Of a stretch of DNA of 64,000 nucleotides, positions 42,182 through 50,810 are shown in pieces. A model generated the notes under the pieces. That model saw nothing but the letters and a program-made list of their open reading frames with translations. It did not search any database and was not told the origin of the DNA. A program made the position numbers and the translations under genes. This stretch comes from JAHCHG01 sp041394845 (GTDB lineage: Bacteria; Acidobacteriota; Blastocatellia; Pyrinomonadales; Pyrinomonadaceae): NCBI GenBank assembly GCA_041394845.1, contig JAWKHL010000001.1, positions 744,001-808,000 of the forward strand, in the 5' to 3' direction. Numbering within the stretch: the stretch's first letter is position 1; every line of letters starts with the position of its first letter.

Positions 42182-42877
42182 TCAGGTATAGGGATCTGAG
42201 CCATAAAAATTTTCATCTTTGGTCCCTTTCTGAAGGAGAAAAGGAAGTATCCCCAAAAACCCAATAAATGGTAAAATTAAATATAATGCAAAAAGCCCAG
42301 TCCGGTTTGTATCGTGTAGTCGTCGCACGGTCACTGCAATTGTTGGAACCAAAACAACCAAGGAAAAAAGCCCGACAATTAATCCTTCTTGCCCCTGCGA
42401 TAAAAAAACAAAAGTTGAAAAAATAACCGCATTAATCAATTGGAATTTCCAATATTCCTTCCGGCTTGCCCGTCCCGAAAATACAATATATTTACTCCAA
42501 GGATCCCAATAGGAAACGGAATAATTTGTATTACCGGCATCTCGAATTTCGGTTTCCTCGAAATTTGACTTTTCTACCTGATATTCTTGTAGCTGAAGAA
42601 AAGAATGGTTTTCGACTAAAATACGCTTTGAAGCCACCTTTTCCTCTTTTAGGCGGACACCATTTTCTTCAACTTGTTCAAGATCATTTGTGAGAGAGTT
42701 ATTTTGTTTGTTGTTTTTCAGGTTTAGATTTGGGGCGAGGTTTTCTACTTTGTCTGAACCATCCGGAACGGGTTTAATTTCAATAGTTTTTAGTTTACAA
42801 GCGCAATTCGGACAAAACCCAAATCGTTGCGAGAAACCTTTTTCACATTTGGGACAAAATTTAATTATTTTTTTCAT
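42182..42877 (-). CDS. Zinc-ribbon plus DUF805 membrane protein
   Basis: 231 aa. The N-terminal zinc ribbon (FCPKCEKGF...FCPNCACKL, about 7-30) is followed by a polar linker (about 35-115) and a DUF805 domain (about 118-225). DUF805 hallmarks are WDPWSKYIVFSGRASRKEYWKFQLI and TVRRLHDTNRTGLFALYLILPFIG, with about four membrane helices. DUF805 proteins are common, uncharacterised inner-membrane proteins. Its presence inside a mobile element next to the integrase is notable. No obvious operon partner. Confidence 0.82.
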   Translation of the reverse strand: MKKIIKFCPKCEKGFSQRFGFCPNCACKLKTIEIKPVPDGSDKVENLAPNLNLKNNKQNNSLTNDLEQVEENGVRLKEEKVASKRILVENHSFLQLQEYQVEKSNFEETEIRDAGNTNYSVSYWDPWSKYIVFSGRASRKEYWKFQLINAVIFSTFVFLSQGQEGLIVGLFSLVVLVPTIAVTVRRLHDTNRTGLFALYLILPFIGFLGILPFLLQKGTKDENFYGSDPYT

Positions 42878-43051
42878 AGAAAAATCCCATTTTTAATCTC
42901 AAATATCGGGTGGAATTGAATTTTACAGACTTCAAAACAGTTTTTATTTGGGCTGTTTTTCGTGTTAGAATCGTGTCCGCAAAATGCAGCAAGTTTTTTA
43001 AATTCATCATCAACAATGCTCTTGGTATTTGAAAAAAGTTGATGCAAAGCC

Positions 43052-43120
43052 GATATGCCAAAGTTTCTAGGGGTTTGGCATATCAGAAGCGAAGCGACCT
43101 ACTGCCTCAAAATAGAGGCA
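43052..43120. promoter_or_regulatory. Two hairpins upstream of the XRE regulator
   Basis: An 11-bp perfect stem GATATGCCAAA (43052-43062 with 43074-43084, 11-nt loop) and a 6-bp stem TGCCTC (43103-43108 with 43115-43120) precede the XRE gene. No T-run follows. They may be operator palindromes for the regulator or structures in its leader RNA. Confidence 0.5.
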
Positions 43121-43160
43121 AGTATAAGACGATTCTCAAATCCCGTCAAGGAGGTTCTTG

Positions 43161-43433
43161 ATGGGACGCGAGAGGGCTAAACAGCCAGAAAGACTTGCTT
43201 CCAAACTCCGCGCGATTCGATTACATTTGGGATGGACTCAGGAGGAGATGGCAAAGGCTTTAGGCAAATATGATTTGAAAATTTATCGGGGCTATGTGGG
43301 CCTTTACGAGATCGGAGAAAGGATTCCGACAATTTTGATACTATTGGCGTATTCCCGAATTGCTAAAATTCCTTTAGAAGTTGTTGTAGATGACGAATTA
43401 GAATTACCGAAGGAGTTTTATACGTTCCAGTAA
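43161..43433 (+). CDS. XRE-family HTH regulator
   Basis: 90 aa from the ATG at 43161, six bases after AAGGAGG (an excellent site). The HTH (about 13-68; LRAIRLHLGWTQEEMAKALGKY, YVGLYEIGERIPTILILLAYSRIAKIPLEVVVDD) is Cro/CI-like. In satellites and prophages such genes hold the element silent. It is transcribed away from the RM operon and toward its 3' end, so it is convergent with the zinc-ribbon protein gene. The long structured upstream region suggests autoregulation. Confidence 0.85.
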   Translation: MGRERAKQPERLASKLRAIRLHLGWTQEEMAKALGKYDLKIYRGYVGLYEIGERIPTILILLAYSRIAKIPLEVVVDDELELPKEFYTFQ

Positions 43434-43464
43434 AAATTGAATAAATCCCAAATTGGATACAAAA

Positions 43465-44115
43465 CTAACAACTAAAACAACCATCTACGTTGTCCATATC
43501 ATTGTTAATAAAAACACCTTTTCCCCAATCAAAAAGTCCAATTCCTAAGGGTTCCTTTTTACAAGAAACCCAAAACCTGTTCTGGAACTGGAGATTATCA
43601 CCGTAATAAAAAACTCCATTTTTATTGCAGGGAACGTCAAAAACAAACCAACCCTTTTTTGTAATAATCTTTTCAAAGGTTTGTCCATTAACCTCAACTA
43701 AAACTTTTACGTTACTAACAGGACTGGAGGTACTTGCTCCAAAATTAACAAAGCGTGCAACTATTCTGGTTTTAGAAGGGGTGGAATAGGTGGGTGAAAC
43801 TAAAACATTGGCATTATTGGAATTGGTTTTTTTTAAGTTGGATTTATTTTGATCAGGCTGATTATTCAAGGACAACCCAGACTTTGAATTAACAAAAGAG
43901 TTCAAAATGGCAAGTATTGTTACCATTACAAGAGTTGTAATTACGAGGACAAATCCCCTAAAAAACCAGCGATCCGCTCTTTCATATTTGGGTTTTCTTG
44001 GAGGGGAATTCTCCGGCCTTATGAGGGTTTCAACCTCGTTCTCGAATTGAAATCCACAGTTCGTGCAAAATTGATATTCTGAGCTAACTAACGCTTTGCA
44101 ACCAGGACATTCCAT
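43465..44115 (-). CDS. Zinc-ribbon membrane protein, last gene of the RM operon
   Basis: 216 aa. An N-terminal zinc ribbon (ECPGCKALV...FCTNCGFQF) is followed by a basic segment, one membrane helix (about 49-71) and an Asn/Ser-rich linker. A C-terminal globular domain (about 108-216) looks beta-sandwich-like (ARFVNFGASTSSPVSNVKVLVEVNGQTFEK) with three Cys near the end. The start codon is 3 bases from the hsdR stop, so it is co-translated with the restriction genes. No family recognised for the C-terminal part. Architecture (cytosolic ribbon, exposed sandwich) resembles sensor or anchor proteins. Confidence 0.7.
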   Translation of the reverse strand: MECPGCKALVSSEYQFCTNCGFQFENEVETLIRPENSPPRKPKYERADRWFFRGFVLVITTLVMVTILAILNSFVNSKSGLSLNNQPDQNKSNLKKTNSNNANVLVSPTYSTPSKTRIVARFVNFGASTSSPVSNVKVLVEVNGQTFEKIITKKGWFVFDVPCNKNGVFYYGDNLQFQNRFWVSCKKEPLGIGLFDWGKGVFINNDMDNVDGCFSC

Positions 44116-44118
44116 AAG

Positions 44119-47100
44119 CTAATCTAATTCGCTAAACCGTTTGTAGATCCTATCCCTGAGCCATTGGCTAACATCTTCTTTGAAATCCGGATTGCTCATT
44201 ATTTTTTCAAAAATTTCGCCGTTGGAATCCATTCGCTCAATTAGTTTGTTGATAAACATTTCGTCAAAAGGAAATTTGAAGGCATCCGGGGGATTATTTA
44301 TGGCCCATTTCTTTAACTCGTTGTCCAAAAAAAGTTCCTCTTCGATTTGATCGAAAAACAGTTTGTCAGCTTCAGTGAAATCCGTTCCGTATTTGTCATT
44401 GAGAACATTGATGATGGTCGAAAGCCTTTCCTTTTGATCCTCGGCCCGTTTTATTCCGGCTTCAGTCGCCGGTTGTAAGGTTTCTTCGCCTTGAATTTTT
44501 AATACCAAATCGTCCTCGGCAATTTTGGTCAGTCGATAATATTGCAGATCAACTTCATTATCCAATTTCAGTCGTTCAGAAATGTCGGTTTTGGGTAGCC
44601 GGGTAAAAAGAAATCTGCCGTAAGAAAAGAGTTTTTCCAGTTCAACATCCTGAAAAGGCATTATCTGGGAAAGAAACGAATAAATGTTCACGAAAGATTT
44701 GAGTGAACCTTTGAATTCGTCCTGTTTTTCTTCTTCTTTGATGTCCTTATATCTGACGATGGCGGGATCAATGAATCTGTAAAGTCGGCCCTGTTCCTGG
44801 GCCTGAAAACCATTATTATTGGGTTTGTAGAAAACCCGGGCAAATGAATCGACTTCTGATTGGTGATAAACACCCGACGCATCCAACTTGTATTTCAAAT
44901 CATAAAGGTGATTTGGATCGGTCGTTTCGTCCATCGTAGTCAATTCAAAGTAAGGCTGAAAGGATCGGAGAATATCTTCCCGGTCATTTACGAAATCCAA
45001 AACAAAAGTGTCTTCCTTGCCCGCGTGTGTTCGGTTCAGCCGGGAAAGCGTCTGCACGGCTTTGACTCCGGAAAGTCTTTTATCGACATACATCGTATGA
45101 AGAAGCGGTTGATCGAAACCGGTTTGATATTTGTCAGCGACCAGCAAAATCTTGTATTCATCGGTTGCAAATCTTTCTGGAAGTTCTTTTTCGCCAAATC
45201 CGTTTAGTGCGGCTTCGGTTTTACCTTCGGGATAATAATCATCAATCACTGTACCCGAAAACGCCACCAGCGGTTTGATGTCCGAATAGCCGTTTTCCTT
45301 GATGTATTTCTTAAACTCTTCGTAATATCGCAAAGCGTGTTTTCTCGAAGAGGTAACAACCATTGCTTTTGCCTTTCCCCCGATCTTTTTCATCACTATC
45401 TGGCGAAAATGTTCGACCATTACCTCGGTTTTTTGGGCAATGATAAAGGAGTGAAATGAAACAAAACGGGCGATTGCTTTGGTCGCCTTCCGTTTGCTGA
45501 TTTCCGGATCGTCCTCAATGTTTTTTGAAAGTTGATAGAATTGTTTGTAAGTTACATAGTTTTTCAGAACGTCCAAAATAAAACCTTCCTCAATGGCCTG
45601 CCGCATCGAGTAAAGATGGAACGGTTGCGGTCGGCCTTCTTCATCCTTGATGCCGAAAACCTCCAGAGTCTTCGGTTTCGGCGTTGCCGTAAAAGCGTAG
45701 GTGCTGACATTGGGTTGTTTGCCCTGTTTGCGTATGGTTTCTCGGATGAAATCGTCGGTTTCGTCCTCTTCGCCTTCGATTTCGCTTTCGATCCTTTCCG
45801 CCTCTTCCAGCGAAACATTTTTGTTGGCCAAAACCTCATTCATTTTGCGGCTTGCTTTTCCACCCTGCGAACTGTGGGCTTCGTCGATCAGGACGGCATA
45901 GGTCCTGTTAGGAATATCGGCTATATGTTCGAGGGCAAAGGGGAACTTCTGCAAGGTGGTGATAATGATGTTTTTTCCGTTAATAATGGCTTCGGCAAGC
46001 TGTTGAGAGTTCTCATCAATTCTCTGAACAACACCCTGTTTATGCTCAAACTGGTAGATCGTGTTTTGTAGTTGCTGATCCAGAACATTCCGATCGGTAA
46101 CGACGATTATCGAATCAAAGATCCTTTTATCGGTTTGGTCATAGAGACTGCTCAAACGATAGGCGAGCCAAGCAATCGAATTGCTTTTCCCGCTTCCCGC
46201 AGAATGTTGAATCAGATAGTTCTTACCGACGCCGGATTCTTTGCTGTCCTTTGCGAGTTTTCGCACCGCATCAAGTTGATGATAACGGGGGAAGATCATC
46301 GTGTGTTTTTTGAAAAGCCTCCCGTCAACTCTGTATTCGTCGGTTTGCAGGTGGATAAAACGCCCGACGATTTCAAGAAAAGAGTCTTTTTGCAGAATCT
46401 CTTCCCAAAAGTAAGCGGTTTTGTACCCTTTCGGGTTTGGGGGATTTCCCGCGCCGGTTTCAAAACCTTTATTGAACGGAAAAAAGCGCGTCTGTTTATT
46501 GTCTAATTTGGTCGTAAAATAAACTTCGTCCGAATCCAGAGCGAAATGCACAATGGCGCGTTTGGCGTGATTTTTGAATTGAAAAAGCAGTTCGCGCGGA
46601 TCACGGTCATCTCTGTATTGTCTGATCGCGTGTTGGACGTTTTGCCCTGTAAATTGGTTTTTGAGTTCGGCGGTCGCAATCGGCAAACCGTTTAATGATA
46701 AAAGCAGATCAATCGTTTTGTTATTGTTTGACGAAAATTTTACTTGCCGTGTGCAATAGAGTTTGTTTTTCTCATAAAGCGAGAGGGTTTCGGGATTAAG
46801 GCGGCTGTCCGGCTTGAAATAAGCGAGTTTGAATTTTATGTTGCTGTCGGTAATGCCGTGCCGGACAACATCGAGAATTCCGCGCAAATCCAATTCTTTA
46901 ACAAGTCTGGAAATAAACTTTTCTTCAGCATCTTTTGCATAAAATCCGACAAATCTTTTCCATTCATCGGATTGCGAAACTTTGATGAAATCCAAAACCG
47001 CTTTTTTATCCAAAGCGAGTTTTGCGTCAAAATCTGCTTTGTTTCCCTGATGCCAAGCGTGAGCAGTCAGATAATTTGTAATGGCATCTTCAAAAGTGTT

Positions 47101-47127
47101 TTCTGTGTGAATTTGATTTGCGGGCAT
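44119..47127 (-). CDS. hsdR: Type I restriction enzyme R subunit (HsdR)
   Basis: 1002 aa. It provides the ATP-driven translocase and nuclease of a type I system. The N-terminal nuclease domain (about 1-230) contains DLLLSLNGLPIATAELKNQF, with the D...ExK catalytic pattern. The SF2 motor has Walker A HSAGSGKSNSIAWLAYRL, IDEAHSSQGG (DEAH-like box), TFTATPK and later LLVADKYQTGFDQPLLHTMYVDKRLSGVKAVQTLSRLNR (motifs V-VI). A helical C-terminal region binds the methylase. It appears intact. Starts 6 bases after the 194-aa accessory gene. Confidence 0.95.
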   Translation of the reverse strand: MPANQIHTENTFEDAITNYLTAHAWHQGNKADFDAKLALDKKAVLDFIKVSQSDEWKRFVGFYAKDAEEKFISRLVKELDLRGILDVVRHGITDSNIKFKLAYFKPDSRLNPETLSLYEKNKLYCTRQVKFSSNNNKTIDLLLSLNGLPIATAELKNQFTGQNVQHAIRQYRDDRDPRELLFQFKNHAKRAIVHFALDSDEVYFTTKLDNKQTRFFPFNKGFETGAGNPPNPKGYKTAYFWEEILQKDSFLEIVGRFIHLQTDEYRVDGRLFKKHTMIFPRYHQLDAVRKLAKDSKESGVGKNYLIQHSAGSGKSNSIAWLAYRLSSLYDQTDKRIFDSIIVVTDRNVLDQQLQNTIYQFEHKQGVVQRIDENSQQLAEAIINGKNIIITTLQKFPFALEHIADIPNRTYAVLIDEAHSSQGGKASRKMNEVLANKNVSLEEAERIESEIEGEEDETDDFIRETIRKQGKQPNVSTYAFTATPKPKTLEVFGIKDEEGRPQPFHLYSMRQAIEEGFILDVLKNYVTYKQFYQLSKNIEDDPEISKRKATKAIARFVSFHSFIIAQKTEVMVEHFRQIVMKKIGGKAKAMVVTSSRKHALRYYEEFKKYIKENGYSDIKPLVAFSGTVIDDYYPEGKTEAALNGFGEKELPERFATDEYKILLVADKYQTGFDQPLLHTMYVDKRLSGVKAVQTLSRLNRTHAGKEDTFVLDFVNDREDILRSFQPYFELTTMDETTDPNHLYDLKYKLDASGVYHQSEVDSFARVFYKPNNNGFQAQEQGRLYRFIDPAIVRYKDIKEEEKQDEFKGSLKSFVNIYSFLSQIMPFQDVELEKLFSYGRFLFTRLPKTDISERLKLDNEVDLQYYRLTKIAEDDLVLKIQGEETLQPATEAGIKRAEDQKERLSTIINVLNDKYGTDFTEADKLFFDQIEEELFLDNELKKWAINNPPDAFKFPFDEMFINKLIERMDSNGEIFEKIMSNPDFKEDVSQWLRDRIYKRFSELD

Positions 47128-47133
47128 ATCAAT

Positions 47134-47718
47134 TCATTTTCTAATTCTCTTGGAATAAACATTTAACTCTCGAATTTTAATTGGAGAGTCCAAAAATCTT
47201 TGTTCAACATTTTCAACATACTCTAATGCTTCTCTACGCCGTAAAATATCTATACTTTCTTCCGGCGAAATAAGTAAAGGTTGTTCTTCTGGAAAATAAC
47301 TTTCGCGTTTTAATTTTGCTATTTCAAGCCTAGCTTTCTCAGTATCTAATTTTAGTTTCTCTCTATTTAGGGGAATATTGTAGATTTTTTCTATTATCTG
47401 AACTAATGACCAAACTGCTGTAATCGCGCCACCTGTTGCAAGAATTATTGAAGCAACCAATTCTAAAGGAGATTCTAACCGTATCTTTTCCACATACAAT
47501 AAATCACGGTTATCTAACGGTTTTCCGTTCCGAAAATAAACACCATCGGAGAATTCAAAATTGGAATAATTTCTATCAGTTGCTAATCGGATATATGAAT
47601 ATAGGTTTGAAAAGTCATAAAGAAATGAACTTACATCGGCTAATGTTAGATTTACATCTTCGGATGTAACCAATTTAATAAAAATTCTTTCGTGTTCACC
47701 AAAAGGAAACGGAAACAT
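47134..47718 (-). CDS. Accessory protein in RM operon, membrane helix and coiled coil
   Basis: 194 aa. The soluble N-terminal domain (about 1-75; FPFPFGEHERIFIKLVTSEDVNLTLADVSSFLYDFSNLYSYIRL) is followed by the segment VEKIRLESPLELVASIILATGGAITAVWSLVQIIEKIY, which holds a hydrophobic, probably membrane-inserting helix (about 90-112). A charged coiled coil (about 118-145) and a helical tail follow. The ESPLEL-membrane-helix-coiled-coil plan occurs in other uncharacterised bacterial proteins, but I have no name for it. Third gene of the cassette between hsdS and hsdR, 23 bases from its upstream neighbour. Confidence 0.7.
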   Translation of the reverse strand: MFPFPFGEHERIFIKLVTSEDVNLTLADVSSFLYDFSNLYSYIRLATDRNYSNFEFSDGVYFRNGKPLDNRDLLYVEKIRLESPLELVASIILATGGAITAVWSLVQIIEKIYNIPLNREKLKLDTEKARLEIAKLKRESYFPEEQPLLISPEESIDILRRREALEYVENVEQRFLDSPIKIRELNVYSKRIRK

Positions 47719-47741
47719 AATTTTTTTCTATTTTGCAGATG

Positions 47742-48353
47742 TTAATTTTCTTCTAATTTGATTTCTAATCTTTTCAAATAATGGTTATACCGTTTTCTTA
47801 ATGAATTGAGGGAGTTTTTAACATCATTTTCTAAAGATGGCGGATATTTTTCACCCTTTATTTCGTCAGAACGTATTCCCTTATCTTTCCATAAGTTATA
47901 CAGAGCCGCGAATTGTGATTCGTGCTTTAAAAACTGATGAAAACTTCCTGGCATTTCGTCAGCGTCGAGCAAATAAATCTTTGTTCTAATCAGCTTTGCC
48001 ATTTCATCATTCAGCGGAAGATAATATTTTTCAATGAAATAATCTTTAGTTTTAGAAAAATCTTCGGGCGTGCTTTTAAGAGGTAATTTTTTCTGTTCAA
48101 CCTCATATACAATGCGCGATTGTTGAATCAAGCCTAAAAGAGGGCTGTATAATTCTTCAATTTGCCGTTGCAGATGTTGAAGTGCAGTTTTATCGCGCAT
48201 TGTTTCATATTCTTTGAGGATCGCTTGCTCACTTTTAAATTTTTCAATTGCTTTCGTGATGAGATAACCCAAAAGCAAGATCAGAATTCCGATAAATACT
48301 TTATCAACGAATATTTTAACTATGTCTTCCCAAAATTTGTCCATATCAAACAT
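47742..48353 (-). CDS. Accessory protein in RM operon, N-terminal membrane anchor
   Basis: 203 aa. One membrane helix at the N-terminus (about 14-35; FVDKVFIGILILLLGYLITKAI) is followed by a long helical cytosolic region. It includes LQRQIEELYSPLLGLIQQSRIVYEVEQ, a motif seen in several unnamed membrane-tethered proteins (L-x-x-LYSPL/LYGPL), and a charged C-terminal helix. No catalytic motif visible. Gaps of 17 and 23 bases to its neighbours show it belongs to the operon. Its anchor implies that part of this restriction locus acts at the membrane. Confidence 0.7.
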   Translation of the reverse strand: MFDMDKFWEDIVKIFVDKVFIGILILLLGYLITKAIEKFKSEQAILKEYETMRDKTALQHLQRQIEELYSPLLGLIQQSRIVYEVEQKKLPLKSTPEDFSKTKDYFIEKYYLPLNDEMAKLIRTKIYLLDADEMPGSFHQFLKHESQFAALYNLWKDKGIRSDEIKGEKYPPSLENDVKNSLNSLRKRYNHYLKRLEIKLEEN

Positions 48354-48370
48354 TTAAATCTCTCATAACT

Positions 48371-49453
48371 CTAATAGTTAATTGAATATTGTTTGGCGTG
48401 ATATAAGTAGGAAAAGGGGGATTTTCTCAGTTCTGCACGCCTTTGATTTCTAGCATTTACTGAATGAACCGCAATTCCTATGCCCCCTAAAACTAGAGCC
48501 CCTCCAAGCGTCCATTTAACTGGAATATCCGCAATTTTTTTTACAAAATCTGTTTCAACCATTAATGAAGCTAGCCACCCCGGCGATGAGGATTTCAGCA
48601 AGGTTTGAATTGAGCCTAACCTTGTCAGTAATTTTGCATCATTAAATGTATCTTCCAAATCCTTAAGACCTTTTTTTAAGATTGAACGTGAATCAACCAA
48701 AGTATCTTTAACCTCTGAAATGTGTGAACATTTCATCAACTTTTGTTGAAATTCCCTCAATTTGATACGAAATGAATTAAGTTCATCTGAACGATTACGT
48801 TTGAAATGTAATATATCTTGTAATGAAACCCCTTCGGCGGGAATAGGCAGTATTTTAAAAAAGTCTGCTGCCAATACGGGGAATTTTTCTTTACCTGAAC
48901 TAAAGCTGTAATTCAATTCTGCATATTTCTGAACATTTGTTCCGGGAATTGTAATGTTTCTGTCTAAGTCTGCGATAAATTTTGCTAGAATAGACATATA
49001 CAAAAGGGCAGTTTGAGACTCAAAGTAATACCAATCACCAAGATTACGATGATTTATCGCAAGTCCTGCATCTTCCAAGAACCCATATACTTTTCGACTT
49101 ACTTTATCTTTATGAATTCTAGATGAAATACTTCTCATTTCACGAGGCAATAAATTCTGTTGAAATGAATCTGACTTTACTGCATCAATAATTTCAGCTT
49201 CAAACTCTTGAACTTTATTCCAATCACCTAAGGCAACGGAATCTGTTCTGAATGAACGAAACTCTCCCTCATCTTTTAGATATTGAATTTCTGGAGTGAA
49301 AGGAATAAGCGCTCTGTCTTCATAATTTTGGGGCACAATTGAACCAATTTCATCCCAATATAAAAGCACTTGCCGCAACCAATTTACTGTTGGAATCGAA
49401 ATAGTAGGATAATATAAAATAGTTTCTTTTAATCTGGTTTTTTCTTCCACCAT
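48371..49453 (-). CDS. DUF6236-like accessory protein in RM operon
   Basis: 360 aa. The start ILYYPTISIPTVNWLRQVLLYWDEIGSIVPQNY resembles the uncharacterised DUF6236 family (YYPY-I-D-NWL-ALLYWD-I-RIVP). The end SPFSYLYHAKQ also fits. The middle is helical with YFESQTALLYMSILAKFIAD, SRILKKGLKDLED and a hydrophobic segment near 318-335 (WTLGGALVLGGIGIAVHSV). DUF6236 members are found scattered in defence-rich loci, with no known activity. Starts 4 bases after hsdS, so it is translationally coupled. Family assignment is by eye. Confidence 0.65.
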   Translation of the reverse strand: MVEEKTRLKETILYYPTISIPTVNWLRQVLLYWDEIGSIVPQNYEDRALIPFTPEIQYLKDEGEFRSFRTDSVALGDWNKVQEFEAEIIDAVKSDSFQQNLLPREMRSISSRIHKDKVSRKVYGFLEDAGLAINHRNLGDWYYFESQTALLYMSILAKFIADLDRNITIPGTNVQKYAELNYSFSSGKEKFPVLAADFFKILPIPAEGVSLQDILHFKRNRSDELNSFRIKLREFQQKLMKCSHISEVKDTLVDSRSILKKGLKDLEDTFNDAKLLTRLGSIQTLLKSSSPGWLASLMVETDFVKKIADIPVKWTLGGALVLGGIGIAVHSVNARNQRRAELRKSPFSYLYHAKQYSINY

Positions 49454-49457
49454 AGCT

Positions 49458-50810
49458 TCAAATCACCTTTATCTTCCCCGTAACCACCTCCGAGATCAGA
49501 GCGGTTCGGTATTCTTTGATGAGTTCGATTTCTTTTTCTATTTTTGAAATGGTTGAATCAATTTCGTTTGTTTTGGATTCGATAAATTCAACGATTTCTT
49601 TTTGTTCTTCAATCGGCGGCAAAGGGATTGTTACTTCTTTTAGATTGTAGCTATAGATAACTTCTATTGTTGTTGCATTGCTCAGTAAATTGACATTTTC
49701 GAGAAAGAAAGACGACTCATTAAAGTATGTTTTGATCCAATCATTTGAAATTTTTGTTTCGTCAGGTTGAAAGCGGATCAAACAAGGATGGAGAATGCCT
49801 TTTGTTTTACCTTCGGGAAAAACTGCACATTTTCCAATAGTTCCCCTTGTAGTTACTAAAATATCATTCTCGAAAATTTCAAAGCCGCGTAATTCATTGA
49901 ATTTAGTTTGCGATATGAAATCTTCACCTTTATCAAAATCATTATCAAAAACATTTCGTTGATTATAAACTTTGTAATCGCCAATGGTTTGAAAATCGCT
50001 ATTTTTTAGATGGCTTCCAAAGGGTCCGGTTTTCATCGCACCTTTGTTTGCTTTCAATAAAAATTTCAATTTTTTAACTTCCCAATGTTCAGGAATATCG
50101 CCGAGCCAATCAATGCCCGAAGGTTTTAGTTTTGCGTCGGCGTTGATGCCGCGTGTTACTGCCTTGTTGATAATTGCCGTGCGTTCTTCTTTGAGCAGTT
50201 CAATGAGCCTTTCTTTGTTCGCAATCAGTTTATCTATTTCCGCTGTCTTTTCGTCTAAATAATCGGCAATCGCGGTTTGTTCGGCAATCGGCGGTAGTAA
50301 CATTGGATATTTTGAAACCGATTCTTGAGAAATGCCGAAAAAGGTCGTTCCTGATTTGGTTAATTCTATATAATGCTTAAATAAAATCGAATCTAGCTGA
50401 TAGTAAAGATATTTTGATTTGAAATCGCCGTATTTTGATCTAATGACAAGCAAATGACTGTTCAGAGAGGTTTTTCCCGGAAGATTTTCAAGCAGAAGAA
50501 GTTTTCCGATTGTTCCGTCTTTTGTCATTAAAACATCGCCTTCTTGTAATTGAATTTCAGGAGCTTCGTTGTATCGTTCTTCTGAAATATGATAAACCTC
50601 ATCCCAACGGATTTTCCCATCCTTGAAATTCATTCCTGTTATCAAAAAAGGTAAGTCTTGTTCAAACGAAAACTCATCGGCTCTCAAATTCTGCCAGCCG
50701 ATTCGCCCTTTCATATAGGCGATATATCTCATTCTTTTCGTATTCCATTGCTCTGGAATATCGCCAATCCACTCAATCCCCGAAGGTTTATATTTATCGT
50801 AAGTATTCAT
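49458..50810 (-). CDS. hsdS: Type I specificity subunit (HsdS)
   Basis: 450 aa with the classic duplicated plan. Each half starts with KPSGI(E/D)W(I/L)GDIP-(Q/H)W (about residues 8-22 and 230-245) and ends in a conserved helix (PPIAEQTAIADYLDEKTAEIDKLI near 176-200; PPIEEQKEIVEFIESKTNEIDSTI near 395-420). The two target-recognition domains are about 25-175 and 245-395. They set a bipartite DNA target that cannot be read from sequence. Overlaps hsdM by 4 bases (ATGA). Confidence 0.95.
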   Translation of the reverse strand: MNTYDKYKPSGIEWIGDIPEQWNTKRMRYIAYMKGRIGWQNLRADEFSFEQDLPFLITGMNFKDGKIRWDEVYHISEERYNEAPEIQLQEGDVLMTKDGTIGKLLLLENLPGKTSLNSHLLVIRSKYGDFKSKYLYYQLDSILFKHYIELTKSGTTFFGISQESVSKYPMLLPPIAEQTAIADYLDEKTAEIDKLIANKERLIELLKEERTAIINKAVTRGINADAKLKPSGIDWLGDIPEHWEVKKLKFLLKANKGAMKTGPFGSHLKNSDFQTIGDYKVYNQRNVFDNDFDKGEDFISQTKFNELRGFEIFENDILVTTRGTIGKCAVFPEGKTKGILHPCLIRFQPDETKISNDWIKTYFNESSFFLENVNLLSNATTIEVIYSYNLKEVTIPLPPIEEQKEIVEFIESKTNEIDSTISKIEKEIELIKEYRTALISEVVTGKIKVI

